NCBI RefSeq assembly: GCF_015553625.1 | Contig: NZ_JADNGY010000004.1 | Location: 62,001-126,000, forward strand | DNA: 64,000 nucleotides | Source: Streptococcus australis | Lineage (GTDB): Bacteria; Bacillota; Bacilli; Lactobacillales; Streptococcaceae | Direction of reading: 5' to 3' | Part shown: one piece after another, positions 34,298 to 43,354 of the stretch | How the letters are laid out: each line of letters begins with the position of its first letter | Position numbering within the stretch: the first letter of the stretch is position 1 | The notes under the pieces: model-generated | Database searches by the model: none | The model's input: only the letters and a program-made list of their open reading frames with translations | Told to the model about the DNA's origin: nothing | Made by a program: the position numbers and the translations under genes

Positions 34298-35272
34298 ATG
34301 AAACCAGAAGAATGGTTAGCAGAGTTCGAGAGAGTCCATGGTCGACCGGCCAATCAGGAGAAATTCCAACAGCTTTTTGGTCAGTTTGGAAGTCCAGAAA
34401 CACAAGCGACACCGAATACGCCCGTAAATCCAATTCAATCTCCATTTGGAGGTGCAAGCCCAACTTCAAATCAATACCAAGGTGGAACAAGTCCGTTTCA
34501 ACATCAAGGACAAGCTTTTGGGCAAGGTGGAACTCAGCCACAAGCTCCTGTTCAGGAGTCGGCTCAAGCAGGAGTGACCTTCACATCCTATAACAATGCT
34601 CAGGTGCAGGGAGGTTATCCAAACAATGGGCAACTGAATTACCAGACTAATTCCTCATATATGGGACAAGTCCCAATACCCGGTAAGAAGTCTAAGAAAG
34701 GGCTGATTATTGGATTATGTAGTCTTGTCGCCGTTGCAGTTTTATCTGTGCTTGCATTTTTCTTATTTGCTAAAAATCCTAATAGTATTCAAGGGAAATG
34801 GTCAGCTACTCCTGAACTGAAGAAAGAAATGACATCTGGTTTTAAAGAAAGTTTCACCTCGACTTTAGATATCTCTAGTGAATTTATTAAAGATGTCGAA
34901 ATGATTGTGGAAGTAGAGGGTAACAAAGTAAAAATTTCTACATCAGGAAAAGTTGATTTTAAAGGAGCAGCAAAAAAACTCCTTGAAGGCGATAAAAGTT
35001 ATTTATATTCTATGGAAAATGCATTGGAGTACATTGAGGAACGAAGCAAATGGGGGTACTTGAAGGAAATAGGAGTTGAAATTGATGTAAAAAAAGGAAC
35101 CATTGATATGGTGCTATTTGAAGGCGAGTTGTCTGAAAAAACTCATGAATTTCTTGTAAATAGTGGTGGGAACTTTGTAATGCAATACAATCTCAAATAT
35201 AAATTGGTAAACGGAACGTTAACGGTTTATCAGAATGAAGAGGATGATTTTAAATACACCTTCAAAAAATAA
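34298..35272 (+). CDS. membrane protein, copy 2 of the tandem pair
   Basis: Paralogue of the preceding gene (324 aa): the same N-terminal EEWLAEFERVHGRPANQE motif, a shorter Pro/Gln/Gly-rich linker without the 36-bp repeats, the same KKSKKGLIIGLCSLVAVAVLSVLAFF helix, and an extracellular domain starting NPNSIQGKWSATPE. The N-terminal and membrane parts are nearly identical between copies while the extracellular domain has diverged, suggesting divergence in binding or exposure. ATG 34298 is chosen; GTG 34289 is upstream. The promoter region is duplicated too. Function unknown. Confidence 0.8.
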   Translation: MKPEEWLAEFERVHGRPANQEKFQQLFGQFGSPETQATPNTPVNPIQSPFGGASPTSNQYQGGTSPFQHQGQAFGQGGTQPQAPVQESAQAGVTFTSYNNAQVQGGYPNNGQLNYQTNSSYMGQVPIPGKKSKKGLIIGLCSLVAVAVLSVLAFFLFAKNPNSIQGKWSATPELKKEMTSGFKESFTSTLDISSEFIKDVEMIVEVEGNKVKISTSGKVDFKGAAKKLLEGDKSYLYSMENALEYIEERSKWGYLKEIGVEIDVKKGTIDMVLFEGELSEKTHEFLVNSGGNFVMQYNLKYKLVNGTLTVYQNEEDDFKYTFKK

Positions 35273-35287
35273 GATATTCGCTCATTT

Positions 35288-35312
35288 AGTGCCCTAATCG
35301 GGCACTTTTTTT
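35288..35312 (+). terminator. terminator after the second paralogue
   Basis: AGTGCCC pairs with GGGCACT around TAATC, followed by TTTTTT. Confidence 0.88.
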
Positions 35313-35364
35313 GTTGATATACGTAGAAAAAAATAAGATAATTAAAAAAATTCTGAATTTCGGC

Positions 35365-35393
35365 TTGACAGCTTGAAAAATTTTCGGTAAGAT
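35365..35393 (+). promoter_or_regulatory. promoter of the attenuated ABC importer operon
   Basis: TTGACA (35365-35370), 17-bp spacer, TAAGAT (35388-35393). Start expected near 35400, 25 nt before the leader peptide ATG and 300 nt before the first structural gene. Confidence 0.8.
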
Positions 35394-35424
35394 AGTCAAC
35401 ATAAAAAAACGAAAGCAGAATCTT

Positions 35425-35484
35425 ATGAAAAACACGAACTCCACATTGTTGAATCAAAACTTTTACTTTAGCTACTTTAGATAA
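35425..35484 (+). CDS. putative Phe/Tyr-rich leader peptide
   Basis: A 19-codon frame, MKNTNSTLLNQNFYFSYFR, then TAA 35482-35484. Codons 13-18 read Phe-Tyr-Phe-Ser-Tyr-Phe, an aromatic cluster typical of attenuator leader peptides. It lies between a near-consensus promoter and a chain of alternative hairpins that begins 2 nt after its stop. The ribosome site is weak (GAAAGC 8-13 nt upstream). No Trp codon is present. Interpretation as a stalling sensor is inference from the layout. Confidence 0.65.
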   Translation: MKNTNSTLLNQNFYFSYFR

Positions 35485-35485
35485 T

Positions 35486-35661
35486 GTTTGTAGACATGAA
35501 CTCATGGATACAAACGAAACGAGCAATTTGTTTGTATCTATGTGGCTAAGATTTTTGATTGTGGTCCATATAGATGATATCTAAATGGACGGCAATGCTG
35601 GCATACTTTTAAGTTTGTGAGGAATGATACCAACCGTTTAGAATCATCTAAACGGTTTTTT
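35486..35661 (+). promoter_or_regulatory. transcription attenuator: six alternating hairpins ending in a terminator
   Basis: Pairings found by hand: H1 35486-35492 with 35509-35515 (GTTTGTA/TACAAAC, inner CATG/CATG); H2 35507-35515 with 35530-35538; H3 35536-35545 with 35566-35575; H4 35564-35575 with 35579-35590 (one mismatch); H5 antiterminator 35580-35588 with 35634-35642; H6 terminator 35632-35642 with 35647-35657, loop ATCA, then TTTTT. Each hairpin shares a strand with the next, so they exclude one another in turn. H1 and H3 and H5 together give read-through; H2 and H4 and H6 give termination. No T-box sequence (GGTGGTACCGCG type) is present. Confidence 0.75.
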
Positions 35662-35700
35662 GTATTCTGTTTGAATGTTTTAGATAAGGAGACATGTTTC

Positions 35701-36675
35701 ATGAAAATTGTAAAGAAGTTAATTGCACCGGTCCTGGTAGTTGGTCTACTGATGACCTCCCTCTTGACCCTCCACCACTTGAAGACCTCTAAGCATCAAA
35801 AGATCAAGATTGGGATTTCCCAGTATATTACCCATAAGTCTCTAGATGCGACTCGAAAAGGCTTTGTCGAAGAGTTAGCCAAACAAGGTTATGTGGATGG
35901 AGAAGAGATTGAAATTGATTATCAAAATGCCCAAGGGGAGCAGCGAAATTTGAAAAATATTTCAAATCAATTGTCACAGGAAAGTGATCTTGTATTTGCC
36001 ATTGCGACTCCATCAGCACAAAGCATCGCCAATACAAGCAAAACGACTCCTGTAGTCTTTTCTGCAGTGACGGATCCTCTGGCTGCCAAGCTGGTCAAGA
36101 ACTTGGATCAGCCTGGTGGCAATGTGACAGGAACGAGCGACCAATCTTCAGATGCCATTGCTACGCAAGTCGATCTGATTCAAAAGGTTTTGCCAACAGC
36201 TAAGACGATTGGGATCCTCTATACGCAAAGTGAACCCAACTCAGTCGTTCAAAAAGAGGAAGCCAAGAAGGTTCTTGAGGCCAAAGGCTATCGTGTCGTA
36301 GAGAAGACTATCTTAGATAGTAATAATGTAAAGGCAGCAGCTGACAGTTTGATGTCAGAAGTCGATATGGTCTTTGTCCCTACAGACAACATCATTTCTT
36401 CCACAATGGAAACCATCAAACAAGTGTCTCTGAAACATCAGGTTCCAGTTATTGGAGGTTCGATTGAAATGGCCCAAGTAGGAGGGCTCTATACCTATGG
36501 GACAGACTACACCGAGTTAGGGCGTCAATCTGCTCGGATGGCGATTCGTATCCTGAAAGGGGAAAAGGCAGGCGAACTGGCAGTGGAGGCCCCTAAAAAT
36601 CTAGAATTGTATGTTAACAAAGAGATGGCTAAGAAATTAGGAATTGATCTCTCTGGTATAAACGAAAAGAAATAG
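35701..36675 (+). CDS. ABC transporter substrate-binding protein (PF04392 type, TrpX-like)
   Basis: A 324-residue type I periplasmic-binding-fold protein of the ABC_sub_bind (PF04392) family: KIKIGISQYITHKSLDATRKGFVEEL, FAIATPSAQSIANTSKTTPVVFSAVTDPLAAKLV, GGNVTGTSD, and IGILYTQSEPNS. The N-terminal hydrophobic segment (LIAPVLVVGLLMTSLLTL) has no lipobox Cys, so the protein is probably held by an uncleaved or type I signal. ATG 35701 follows AAGGAG. Homologous systems in streptococci and lactobacilli are assigned to aromatic amino acids (TrpXYZ). The Phe/Tyr leader suggests tyrosine or phenylalanine here, which is inference. Confidence 0.85.
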   Translation: MKIVKKLIAPVLVVGLLMTSLLTLHHLKTSKHQKIKIGISQYITHKSLDATRKGFVEELAKQGYVDGEEIEIDYQNAQGEQRNLKNISNQLSQESDLVFAIATPSAQSIANTSKTTPVVFSAVTDPLAAKLVKNLDQPGGNVTGTSDQSSDAIATQVDLIQKVLPTAKTIGILYTQSEPNSVVQKEEAKKVLEAKGYRVVEKTILDSNNVKAAADSLMSEVDMVFVPTDNIISSTMETIKQVSLKHQVPVIGGSIEMAQVGGLYTYGTDYTELGRQSARMAIRILKGEKAGELAVEAPKNLELYVNKEMAKKLGIDLSGINEKK

Positions 36676-36685
36676 GAGATGGATG

Positions 36686-37579
36686 ATGGATTTAGTATTA
36701 TCAAGTTTATCTGAAGGTTTATTGTGGTCGATTATGGCCATTGGTATTTTCTTAACATTCCGCATTTTAGATATAGCGGATATGACAGCAGAAGGGGCTT
36801 TCCCGCTTGGGGCTGCAGTCGTTGCTTCCCAAATCCAAGCAGGGCAAAACCCTTGGCTAGCGACCCTCTTCTCGATTTTAGCAGGGATGCTAGCAGGTTT
36901 GGTCTCTGGTCTTCTTCATACCAAGATGAAGATCCCAGCGCTCTTAACAGGGATTGTGACCCTGACGGGACTCTATTCAATCAATATTAAGATCATGGGG
37001 GGCGTCCCTAATTTATCCATTGGAGATTCTAGTACCATTTTCAAGTCTGTGATGGGCTTGGGTTTGTCCAATGAGGAAGCAGTCTTTGCTGTTAGTATTG
37101 CTTGTTTGTTATTGGTCTGTCTGATTTTGACCCTCTTGATGAAAACCCAGATTGGTTTGGTTCTTCGTTCGACTGGTGACAATATCCCGATGAGTGAAGC
37201 CAATGGGGTGAATGTGGACACCATGAAGATTTTCGGTTACATGATTTCCAATGGCTTGGTGGCATTGTGTGGGGCTCTCTTCGCTCAGACAGATGGCTTC
37301 TCAGACGTGACTTCTGGTACAGGTACCATCGTCGTAGGTCTCAGTGCTGTTATTTTAGCAGAAGTCTTGATCCATGATTTGACCATTGGAGGACGCTTGC
37401 TTTCGATTGGAGTGGGGGCAATTGTCTACCGCCTCATTATCCTCAATATCTACGAAATTCCAAACCTAGACCAAAACTTGGTCCGTTTGTTTAACGCCAT
37501 TCTCTTGGCCTTGGTCTTGTTCGCACCAGAAGCCCAGAAACGTCTCAAGATTCGTGGATTGAAATTAAGCAACAACTAG
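36686..37579 (+). CDS. ABC transporter permease (TrpY-like)
   Basis: Permease of 297 residues with about nine membrane helices, of the branched-chain/ribose (BPD_transp_2) superfamily: SSLSEGLLWSIMAIGIFLTFRILDIADMTAEGAFPLGAA and LRSTGDNIPMSEANGVNVDTMKIFGYMISN, the latter being the coupling-loop region. AGGAG is 7 nt before ATG 36686; ATG 36683 is also possible. It lies 10 bp after the binding-protein gene and 13 bp before the ATPase, forming a complete three-gene importer. Confidence 0.9.
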   Translation: MDLVLSSLSEGLLWSIMAIGIFLTFRILDIADMTAEGAFPLGAAVVASQIQAGQNPWLATLFSILAGMLAGLVSGLLHTKMKIPALLTGIVTLTGLYSINIKIMGGVPNLSIGDSSTIFKSVMGLGLSNEEAVFAVSIACLLLVCLILTLLMKTQIGLVLRSTGDNIPMSEANGVNVDTMKIFGYMISNGLVALCGALFAQTDGFSDVTSGTGTIVVGLSAVILAEVLIHDLTIGGRLLSIGVGAIVYRLIILNIYEIPNLDQNLVRLFNAILLALVLFAPEAQKRLKIRGLKLSNN

Positions 37580-37592
37580 AAGGAGAAGATAA

Positions 37593-38396
37593 ATGGCAAC
37601 ATTGTTAAAAATTGAAGATATCCATAAGACATTCGAAGCAGGTACGGTCAATGAAAACCATGTTCTCAAAGGCTTGGATCTGACAGTAGAAGAAGGAGAT
37701 TTCATTTCCGTCATTGGAGGAAATGGAGCCGGTAAATCGACCTTGATGAATATTCTGGCAGGTGGCCTGCAAGTGGACCAAGGAGAAATCCTTTTAGAAG
37801 GGAAATCGATTAAGCAGACCAGCGTTCGGAAGCGTGCCAAGGATATTGCGCGTGTTTTCCAGGATCCTAAGATGGGGACGGCTTCCCGCTTGACCATTGA
37901 AGAAAATATGGCCATTGCTAAAAAACGTGGAGCAAGACGGGGACTCAGTTGGGGGGTCAAAGAAAAAGACCGCGAAGAATTTAAAACGGCTTTGAAGGAA
38001 CTCAATATTGGTTTGGAAAATCGCCTCAAAGTGGACACGCAATACTTATCAGGGGGACAACGGCAAGCTTTGACCTTGGTCATGGCTGCCTTGGTCAAAC
38101 CAAAACTCTTGCTACTGGATGAACATACCGCAGCGCTCGATCCAAAGACCAGTGAAATGGTCATGGAATTGACACAAAAAATCGTGGAAAGCCATGATTT
38201 GACAACCTTAATGATTACGCATGATATGAACCATGCAATTGAATACGGCAACCGCTTGATCATGCTCTACCAAGGCAAGATCGTGGTCGATGTTAAAGGA
38301 GAAGAAAAGAAGAACCTGACAGTTGAAGACTTGATGCGCCTTTTCCATCAGAACAGTGGTGAAACCTTGGTGAGTGACGAATTGGTTTTAGGATAA
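37593..38396 (+). CDS. ABC transporter ATP-binding protein (TrpZ-like)
   Basis: A 267-residue ABC ATPase, third gene of the importer: Walker A IGGNGAGKST, Q-loop VFQDPKMGTAS, signature LSGGQRQ, Walker B LLLLDEHTAALD, switch His in MITHDMNHAIEYG. AGAAGGAGA precedes the ATG. A terminator follows 3 bp after the stop, closing the operon. Confidence 0.93.
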   Translation: MATLLKIEDIHKTFEAGTVNENHVLKGLDLTVEEGDFISVIGGNGAGKSTLMNILAGGLQVDQGEILLEGKSIKQTSVRKRAKDIARVFQDPKMGTASRLTIEENMAIAKKRGARRGLSWGVKEKDREEFKTALKELNIGLENRLKVDTQYLSGGQRQALTLVMAALVKPKLLLLDEHTAALDPKTSEMVMELTQKIVESHDLTTLMITHDMNHAIEYGNRLIMLYQGKIVVDVKGEEKKNLTVEDLMRLFHQNSGETLVSDELVLG

Positions 38397-38399
38397 ACG

Positions 38400-38427
38400 A
38401 AAAAGGATGGAGATTCCATCCTTTTTA
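38400..38427. terminator. terminator of the importer operon (also faces the fucosidase gene)
   Basis: AAAAAGGATGG pairs with CCATCCTTTTT around AGATT. A and T runs on both sides allow bidirectional use by the convergent surface-protein gene. Confidence 0.88.
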
Positions 38428-38450
38428 TTGATCTTGTTAGCTACATCAAG

Positions 38451-41400
38451 CTAATCGGTTTTCTTTTTCTCTAGGAAAGTAGCTGCGAGAACAAGGCTAA
38501 GTCCTGCTAAGAAGAGTAGGTATGAACTGAGTTTAGCATTCGTTTTTGGAAGTTGTCCTTGTGAAGCGTCGTCTTGTTTAGAGTTGGGAACACTCATCAA
38601 AGTATCACCGGCCTTCCTTGGACTAGTGTTCTCTGAATTTGGCTTGTATGGCTCCCTTCTTTCTGATACAGTCGGCTCAACTTTCTCATGAAGACTTGAA
38701 ATGAATGGTACAGTTTCTGATTTTGTCTTGTAGACAATGGCATAGGTTCCTAACTCTTGTGCCATGAATTCAATCATGCCCTCTCGTAGTGTAAATTCTA
38801 CTGCTTGGAGTTCTTGATTAGGAGTCAAGACATAGACTTGCTTCACTTCTTTTGATAGTGGAAGTCGAACCAATACACTTCCTTTGACTGGAACTGGATT
38901 CCCTTCTTTATCCTTGAGTTGAAGGTTGAAAGCATCGTAGGTTTTGCCAAAGAGTCCTTGGTCAAGGACCTTTTGAATCTCTAAATGACTGTCACTACCA
39001 ATCTCATTTTCTCCACTAATGACCTCTACCTGGCTTGCTTGGTCTTTCAGTACTCGAAGGACATATTCAGGTAGAGAGTGGATAGCTGCCTCCTGTCCAG
39101 CAGTGCCGATTGGCTCTGTGTACTCAGGAAGTGTCACTACAGGAGGTTCTTGGTCTCCCAAACTTGTCACAATAGCAGGTAACAGAGAGACGACCGGACT
39201 AGTGATGGTCTTTCCTCGGATGGCATAGGCTGTGATGAGCTGAGTTTGTTTTTGATGAGCAGTTTCTGGGATCGGCAATTCAACTTGCTGGTCCTTAATC
39301 GCTAACACTCGATTTCCATCTGATAGGGTGACGTGGGAATCATCGGTTTTCTTGAGGAAAACAGGATCTTTTTCGCCAGGGAAATGAAGGGCAATAGCAT
39401 CCCACTCCCCAGACGGAAGTGTGAGGGTAATCGTCTGATCGCCTGCTTTTATTGGGGCCAGGCTTGGAGTATCTAGGGATACAGTTGACGGCTTCAAGAT
39501 GTCAAATGAATCCAGAGAAATCATCTTTCGGTCATCTGGAGAGTTAGGATCGACTGTCAAAGTGAGGATATGATCTCCATTGCTTAAGTTTGTATACTCG
39601 CCAATCAACACATTCTTTTCATAGTCATCACTTGAGTAGAAGTCCAAACTTGGCATTTCTTTTCCATCTATGGTGACTAAGGCTTTTCCATAGTCAGAAG
39701 ATTTTAAGCCGTAAATACGAATACCTGTACCAGTGAATGGAATGGTTGCTTTGGCCTCAGCATACTGAGATGGATCCACGTTTTGGAGAGTCGCGTATTT
39801 TTCTATCGTTTGATATAAGCCTGATTCGCTCCAGTCCTTGAACAAGGAGCCATAGTGGATACGAGGATCTCTGTCATCCATCTTTTCAACAGTCGCACCT
39901 TGACCCGGATAGATTTTAAAGTAATCTATGGAAATTTTTGAGCGTTCATTCCCTCGGTTCAAGTGTTCCTTCTTCACGGTTAGAGTCAGGAGATGCTCTC
40001 CATCAGGAAGTCCTGTGAAACGACCGATTAGAGCACTTTTTTCCGTTTCTCCCGAGGTGTGGAAATCCAGGTCTCCTACTTTCTTGCCATCGATTTGAAC
40101 TTCCGCTAGGCCTAATTCAGATGATTTGAGACCATAGATTTCAATTCCTCGTCCATTAAAAGAAATTCTAGCAGTGGCATCGTTGTCAGAATAACTATCG
40201 ACAGTTAGGTCAGCATATTTTTCGGTTCCTGCAAATAGGTCAGCATCCTCCCAGTTATGGAAGGCAGGACCGTATTGAACACGAGGATCTCTGTCGTCCA
40301 TCAATTCCACAACTGGTTGGATTGACGCAGATTCGGATGCTTGCCTTGAGTGCTCCCCAATCATGGCTCTAACAGAATAGCTATAGCTATGGAGAGAATC
40401 AATGGAGCGGTCGATGAAATGAGTGACATTGGTTAGGAATTCTTTGATAGAAGGAGCATCACTGCTTTCGTCATTACTCTCTCGACGGATGACATAGTGG
40501 GTCGCATCTGTAACCGGATTGAAATCGAGTTCAGCAGTTACAGCATCTTTTCTCACAGCAGATAGGCGAGTGACCCGCTCTGGTAACTTTTCAAAGGTAA
40601 TCTGATCCCCTTTTTGAGTGGCAATCTGAATCCGATTGTCTTTGAGAAGAGTTGGTTTGATTTCTTTCCCGTTAATCTTGACAATACTCGATTCGATGTC
40701 TGGATAATCGACCACTAAATCTCCACCTGCATGGGAAAGGAAAGCTAATGTCTCAAGATTTTTTTCTTTCCATTTCATGCTGACTTCAAAGTTGCCACGG
40801 GCCACGAGACCTGAGACTTGACCGTCTTTCCAAGAATCTGGAAGGGCTGGTAATGGGGCAATATAGCCTGTGTGAGACTGAAGGAGCATTTCTGCCATCC
40901 CACTGGTTGCACCAAAGTTCCCATCGATTTGGAAAGGCGCATGGGTATCCCAGAGGTTTTCTAGAGTTGAAGATTTTAGCTGTTCAGCCAATAAACGATG
41001 AGCGCGGTTTCCGTCTAAGAGACGAGCCCAGAGGTTAATTTTATTAGCCTTGGACCAACCTGTACCACCATCTCCACGATGGTTTAGGGTTGCGCGTGCG
41101 GCCTCCAGATATTCAGGCTGGTCCTTATCAAATAGAGTACCTGGGAAGAGTCCAACTAGATGGGAAACGTGACGGTGATGATTTTCAATGCCTTCGTTGG
41201 TGAATTGAGGACTGTCTTCCTCGTACCATTCCTTGATACGTCCCTCTTGGTTGATATGAAGTGGTTTGAGCTTGTCAAATTTAGCCTTCACTTCTGTCAC
41301 CAAATCTTGGTCAATATTGAGGTGATTGGCAGCTTCCATATAGTCGTGGAAGAGCTGCCAAACTAGTGATTGGTCGAAGGTATTCCCGATCGTGATAGTT

Positions 41401-43334
41401 CCATGCTCTGGCGAATAAGATGGAGAAGAAACCCAACGGTCACTAGCCTGGTCATAGTGCAAGAAGGAATTCCAGAACTTGGCTGTTTCCTTAAGCATGG
41501 GATAAATCTTTTCTTTAAGATAAGTTTCATCCTTGGTGAATTTGTAGTAATCATAGACGTTCTGCATCATCCAAGCATTGGCAGCAGGAGACCAACCCCA
41601 ATAGTAGTTCCAACCTGGAGTAGTCCAGCCAAATGGTGTTGCTTGGGTATGAACCAGCCAACCGTTTTCTTGGCCTTCTTTAGACTCGATGCCGGCATAC
41701 TCTTTAGCAGCGATACGACCATAGTAGCGCATGTCATCGATATAATTGACCATTGCCCTAGCCGTTTCTGCGAGATTACTCATATAGGCAGGCCAGTAGT
41801 TCATTTGTAGGTTGACATTGAGGTGGTAGTCAGCGTTCCAAGGTGGATTGTCTACAGCATTCCAGACTCCTTGCAAGTTGGCAGGAAGGGCATCTGTCCG
41901 GTCACGAGACGAACTGATGAGGAGGTAACGTCCGTATTGAAAGAAGAGCTCTTCTAGTTCTTGCCCTTTTGTAGGATCATAGGTTTGGAGAGCTTCTTTT
42001 GTCGTTTGGTTAGACTTATTACCGCCAAGATTTAGTTGAACACGATTGAAGAGACGTTGGTAGTCCTTGATGTGGTCATGTTTTAGAGTTTCATAATCTT
42101 TGGCTTTAGCCGCCTCGACAATCGATTTGACAGTTGCTTCTACATCAATATCCTTGCGGTAATTGGTTTTTGGATTTTGAGCATAATTAGTCTTGGCACT
42201 GAGTAAAAGGGTCGCATAGCTGGCTCCGGTGACAGTCAAATAGCCATCTTGGGCAGTGACTTGTCCATCTGTTTTGATTCCAAGATAGGAGGCAAATTGA
42301 AGGCCATTGTCTTTGACAGTCCCCTTGAGCAAGATACCATTTGAATCGGTCGTGACTGCCCCTTGTTTATAATTCGAATATTCCCAAGAGTAGTCACCAT
42401 TCGCAAGTAAATCCTCTGTCAAGCTATTCCAAAGGGTAAAATCGAGGGTCTTATCCCCTTTTTTACTCAAATGGGTCACAGTAACATCATCTGGATAGCT
42501 AGAGAAGGTTTCGCGTTTAAAGGTGGTTCCATCCTGGCTATAAGAAGTAGTCGTGATAGCTTCAGTAATATCTAAGTCACGGTGATAGTCGGTAACGTTC
42601 TCCAAGCCTTTCTTTTGGTTGTTAAAGACCATGAAGATATCACCGAAAGATAAGTAGCGTCCGTATTGGGCGTTGTTTGGTCCCACTAGATTTTCTTCGG
42701 CTAACTGCTTCGCTTTTTGGCGGTCTCCAGCTTCAAGAGCCTTACGGATTTCTGCTAAGACTTTGTAGCGATCTTGATAGTTTCCTCCGTTGTAGTCGGT
42801 GCTATCCGGTTGTGGGCCACCAGACCAAAGAGTTTTTTCGTTGTATTGAATTCTCTCCTCGCCGATGAGTCCGAAAACCTTAGCGCCCATTTCTCCATTT
42901 CCGACTGGGAGAGCTTGTTTTTCCCACCCATCATAGGTCGCAGCAGCAGGTTGATTGTAGCTTAAATGATAATCTGTTTGTTTGGCCACGGGAGTCTCAA
43001 CTTTCATATTTTCCCTTTCTTCATTTGGCTCAATCGAAGTAGTCGAAGTGGCTGTATGCTTGCTTTGAACTTCTGTATCAGGTGACGAGCTTTTTTCTTC
43101 AGAAATAGGAGCGCTATACGGATTTTCTGGTTTGGCTTCTCCGGTTCCATCAGTCGGGCTCTCTATGGCTGGGGCAGCTTCAAGGTGGTTGCTTTCGTTT
43201 TGACTTCCAACAATACTATCAGCACCTACCTGGTGTGAGCCGAGAAAAATGGCTCCTAATAACACAGAAGCCGTACCGACAGTTAGTTTGCGGATACTAT
43301 AACGACAGGATTTTTCCAAAAATCTTTGGTCCAT
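38451..43334 (-). CDS. cell-wall-anchored GH95 alpha-L-fucosidase
   Basis: A 1627-residue surface enzyme. YSIRK-type signal at 12-16 (RYSIRKLTVGTASVLLGAIF), an acidic Ser/Thr/Glu linker, then a complete GH95 module (about 120-900) beginning LPVGNGEMGAKVFG and containing NADYHLNVNLQMNYWPAYM (catalytic Asn region), SPSYSPEHGTI (expected acid Glu) and QIDGNFGATSGMAE (Asp). Two ~130-residue repeats, each starting DDRDPR(V/I), look like carbohydrate-binding beta-sandwiches. C-terminal LPKTN (1595-1599), hydrophobic helix and KKK tail direct sortase anchoring. Role: release of alpha-1,2-fucose from host glycans. ATG 43334 has AGAGGAGAG upstream. No fucose-uptake genes are adjacent. Confidence 0.92.
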   Translation of the reverse strand: MDQRFLEKSCRYSIRKLTVGTASVLLGAIFLGSHQVGADSIVGSQNESNHLEAAPAIESPTDGTGEAKPENPYSAPISEEKSSSPDTEVQSKHTATSTTSIEPNEERENMKVETPVAKQTDYHLSYNQPAAATYDGWEKQALPVGNGEMGAKVFGLIGEERIQYNEKTLWSGGPQPDSTDYNGGNYQDRYKVLAEIRKALEAGDRQKAKQLAEENLVGPNNAQYGRYLSFGDIFMVFNNQKKGLENVTDYHRDLDITEAITTTSYSQDGTTFKRETFSSYPDDVTVTHLSKKGDKTLDFTLWNSLTEDLLANGDYSWEYSNYKQGAVTTDSNGILLKGTVKDNGLQFASYLGIKTDGQVTAQDGYLTVTGASYATLLLSAKTNYAQNPKTNYRKDIDVEATVKSIVEAAKAKDYETLKHDHIKDYQRLFNRVQLNLGGNKSNQTTKEALQTYDPTKGQELEELFFQYGRYLLISSSRDRTDALPANLQGVWNAVDNPPWNADYHLNVNLQMNYWPAYMSNLAETARAMVNYIDDMRYYGRIAAKEYAGIESKEGQENGWLVHTQATPFGWTTPGWNYYWGWSPAANAWMMQNVYDYYKFTKDETYLKEKIYPMLKETAKFWNSFLHYDQASDRWVSSPSYSPEHGTITIGNTFDQSLVWQLFHDYMEAANHLNIDQDLVTEVKAKFDKLKPLHINQEGRIKEWYEEDSPQFTNEGIENHHRHVSHLVGLFPGTLFDKDQPEYLEAARATLNHRGDGGTGWSKANKINLWARLLDGNRAHRLLAEQLKSSTLENLWDTHAPFQIDGNFGATSGMAEMLLQSHTGYIAPLPALPDSWKDGQVSGLVARGNFEVSMKWKEKNLETLAFLSHAGGDLVVDYPDIESSIVKINGKEIKPTLLKDNRIQIATQKGDQITFEKLPERVTRLSAVRKDAVTAELDFNPVTDATHYVIRRESNDESSDAPSIKEFLTNVTHFIDRSIDSLHSYSYSVRAMIGEHSRQASESASIQPVVELMDDRDPRVQYGPAFHNWEDADLFAGTEKYADLTVDSYSDNDATARISFNGRGIEIYGLKSSELGLAEVQIDGKKVGDLDFHTSGETEKSALIGRFTGLPDGEHLLTLTVKKEHLNRGNERSKISIDYFKIYPGQGATVEKMDDRDPRIHYGSLFKDWSESGLYQTIEKYATLQNVDPSQYAEAKATIPFTGTGIRIYGLKSSDYGKALVTIDGKEMPSLDFYSSDDYEKNVLIGEYTNLSNGDHILTLTVDPNSPDDRKMISLDSFDILKPSTVSLDTPSLAPIKAGDQTITLTLPSGEWDAIALHFPGEKDPVFLKKTDDSHVTLSDGNRVLAIKDQQVELPIPETAHQKQTQLITAYAIRGKTITSPVVSLLPAIVTSLGDQEPPVVTLPEYTEPIGTAGQEAAIHSLPEYVLRVLKDQASQVEVISGENEIGSDSHLEIQKVLDQGLFGKTYDAFNLQLKDKEGNPVPVKGSVLVRLPLSKEVKQVYVLTPNQELQAVEFTLREGMIEFMAQELGTYAIVYKTKSETVPFISSLHEKVEPTVSERREPYKPNSENTSPRKAGDTLMSVPNSKQDDASQGQLPKTNAKLSSYLLFLAGLSLVLAATFLEKKKTD

Positions 43335-43354
43335 AGAACTCTCCTCTAATTTTT

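Noticed and set aside
35486..35661. Possible T-box riboswitch upstream of the amino-acid importer
   Set aside because: No T-box core (AGGGTGGTACCGCG type), no specifier loop; the leader-peptide layout explains the region better.
37565..38263. Antisense frame of 232 codons over the importer ATPase
   Set aside because: Serine- and leucine-rich shadow of a well-supported ABC ATPase on the plus strand; no start signal.
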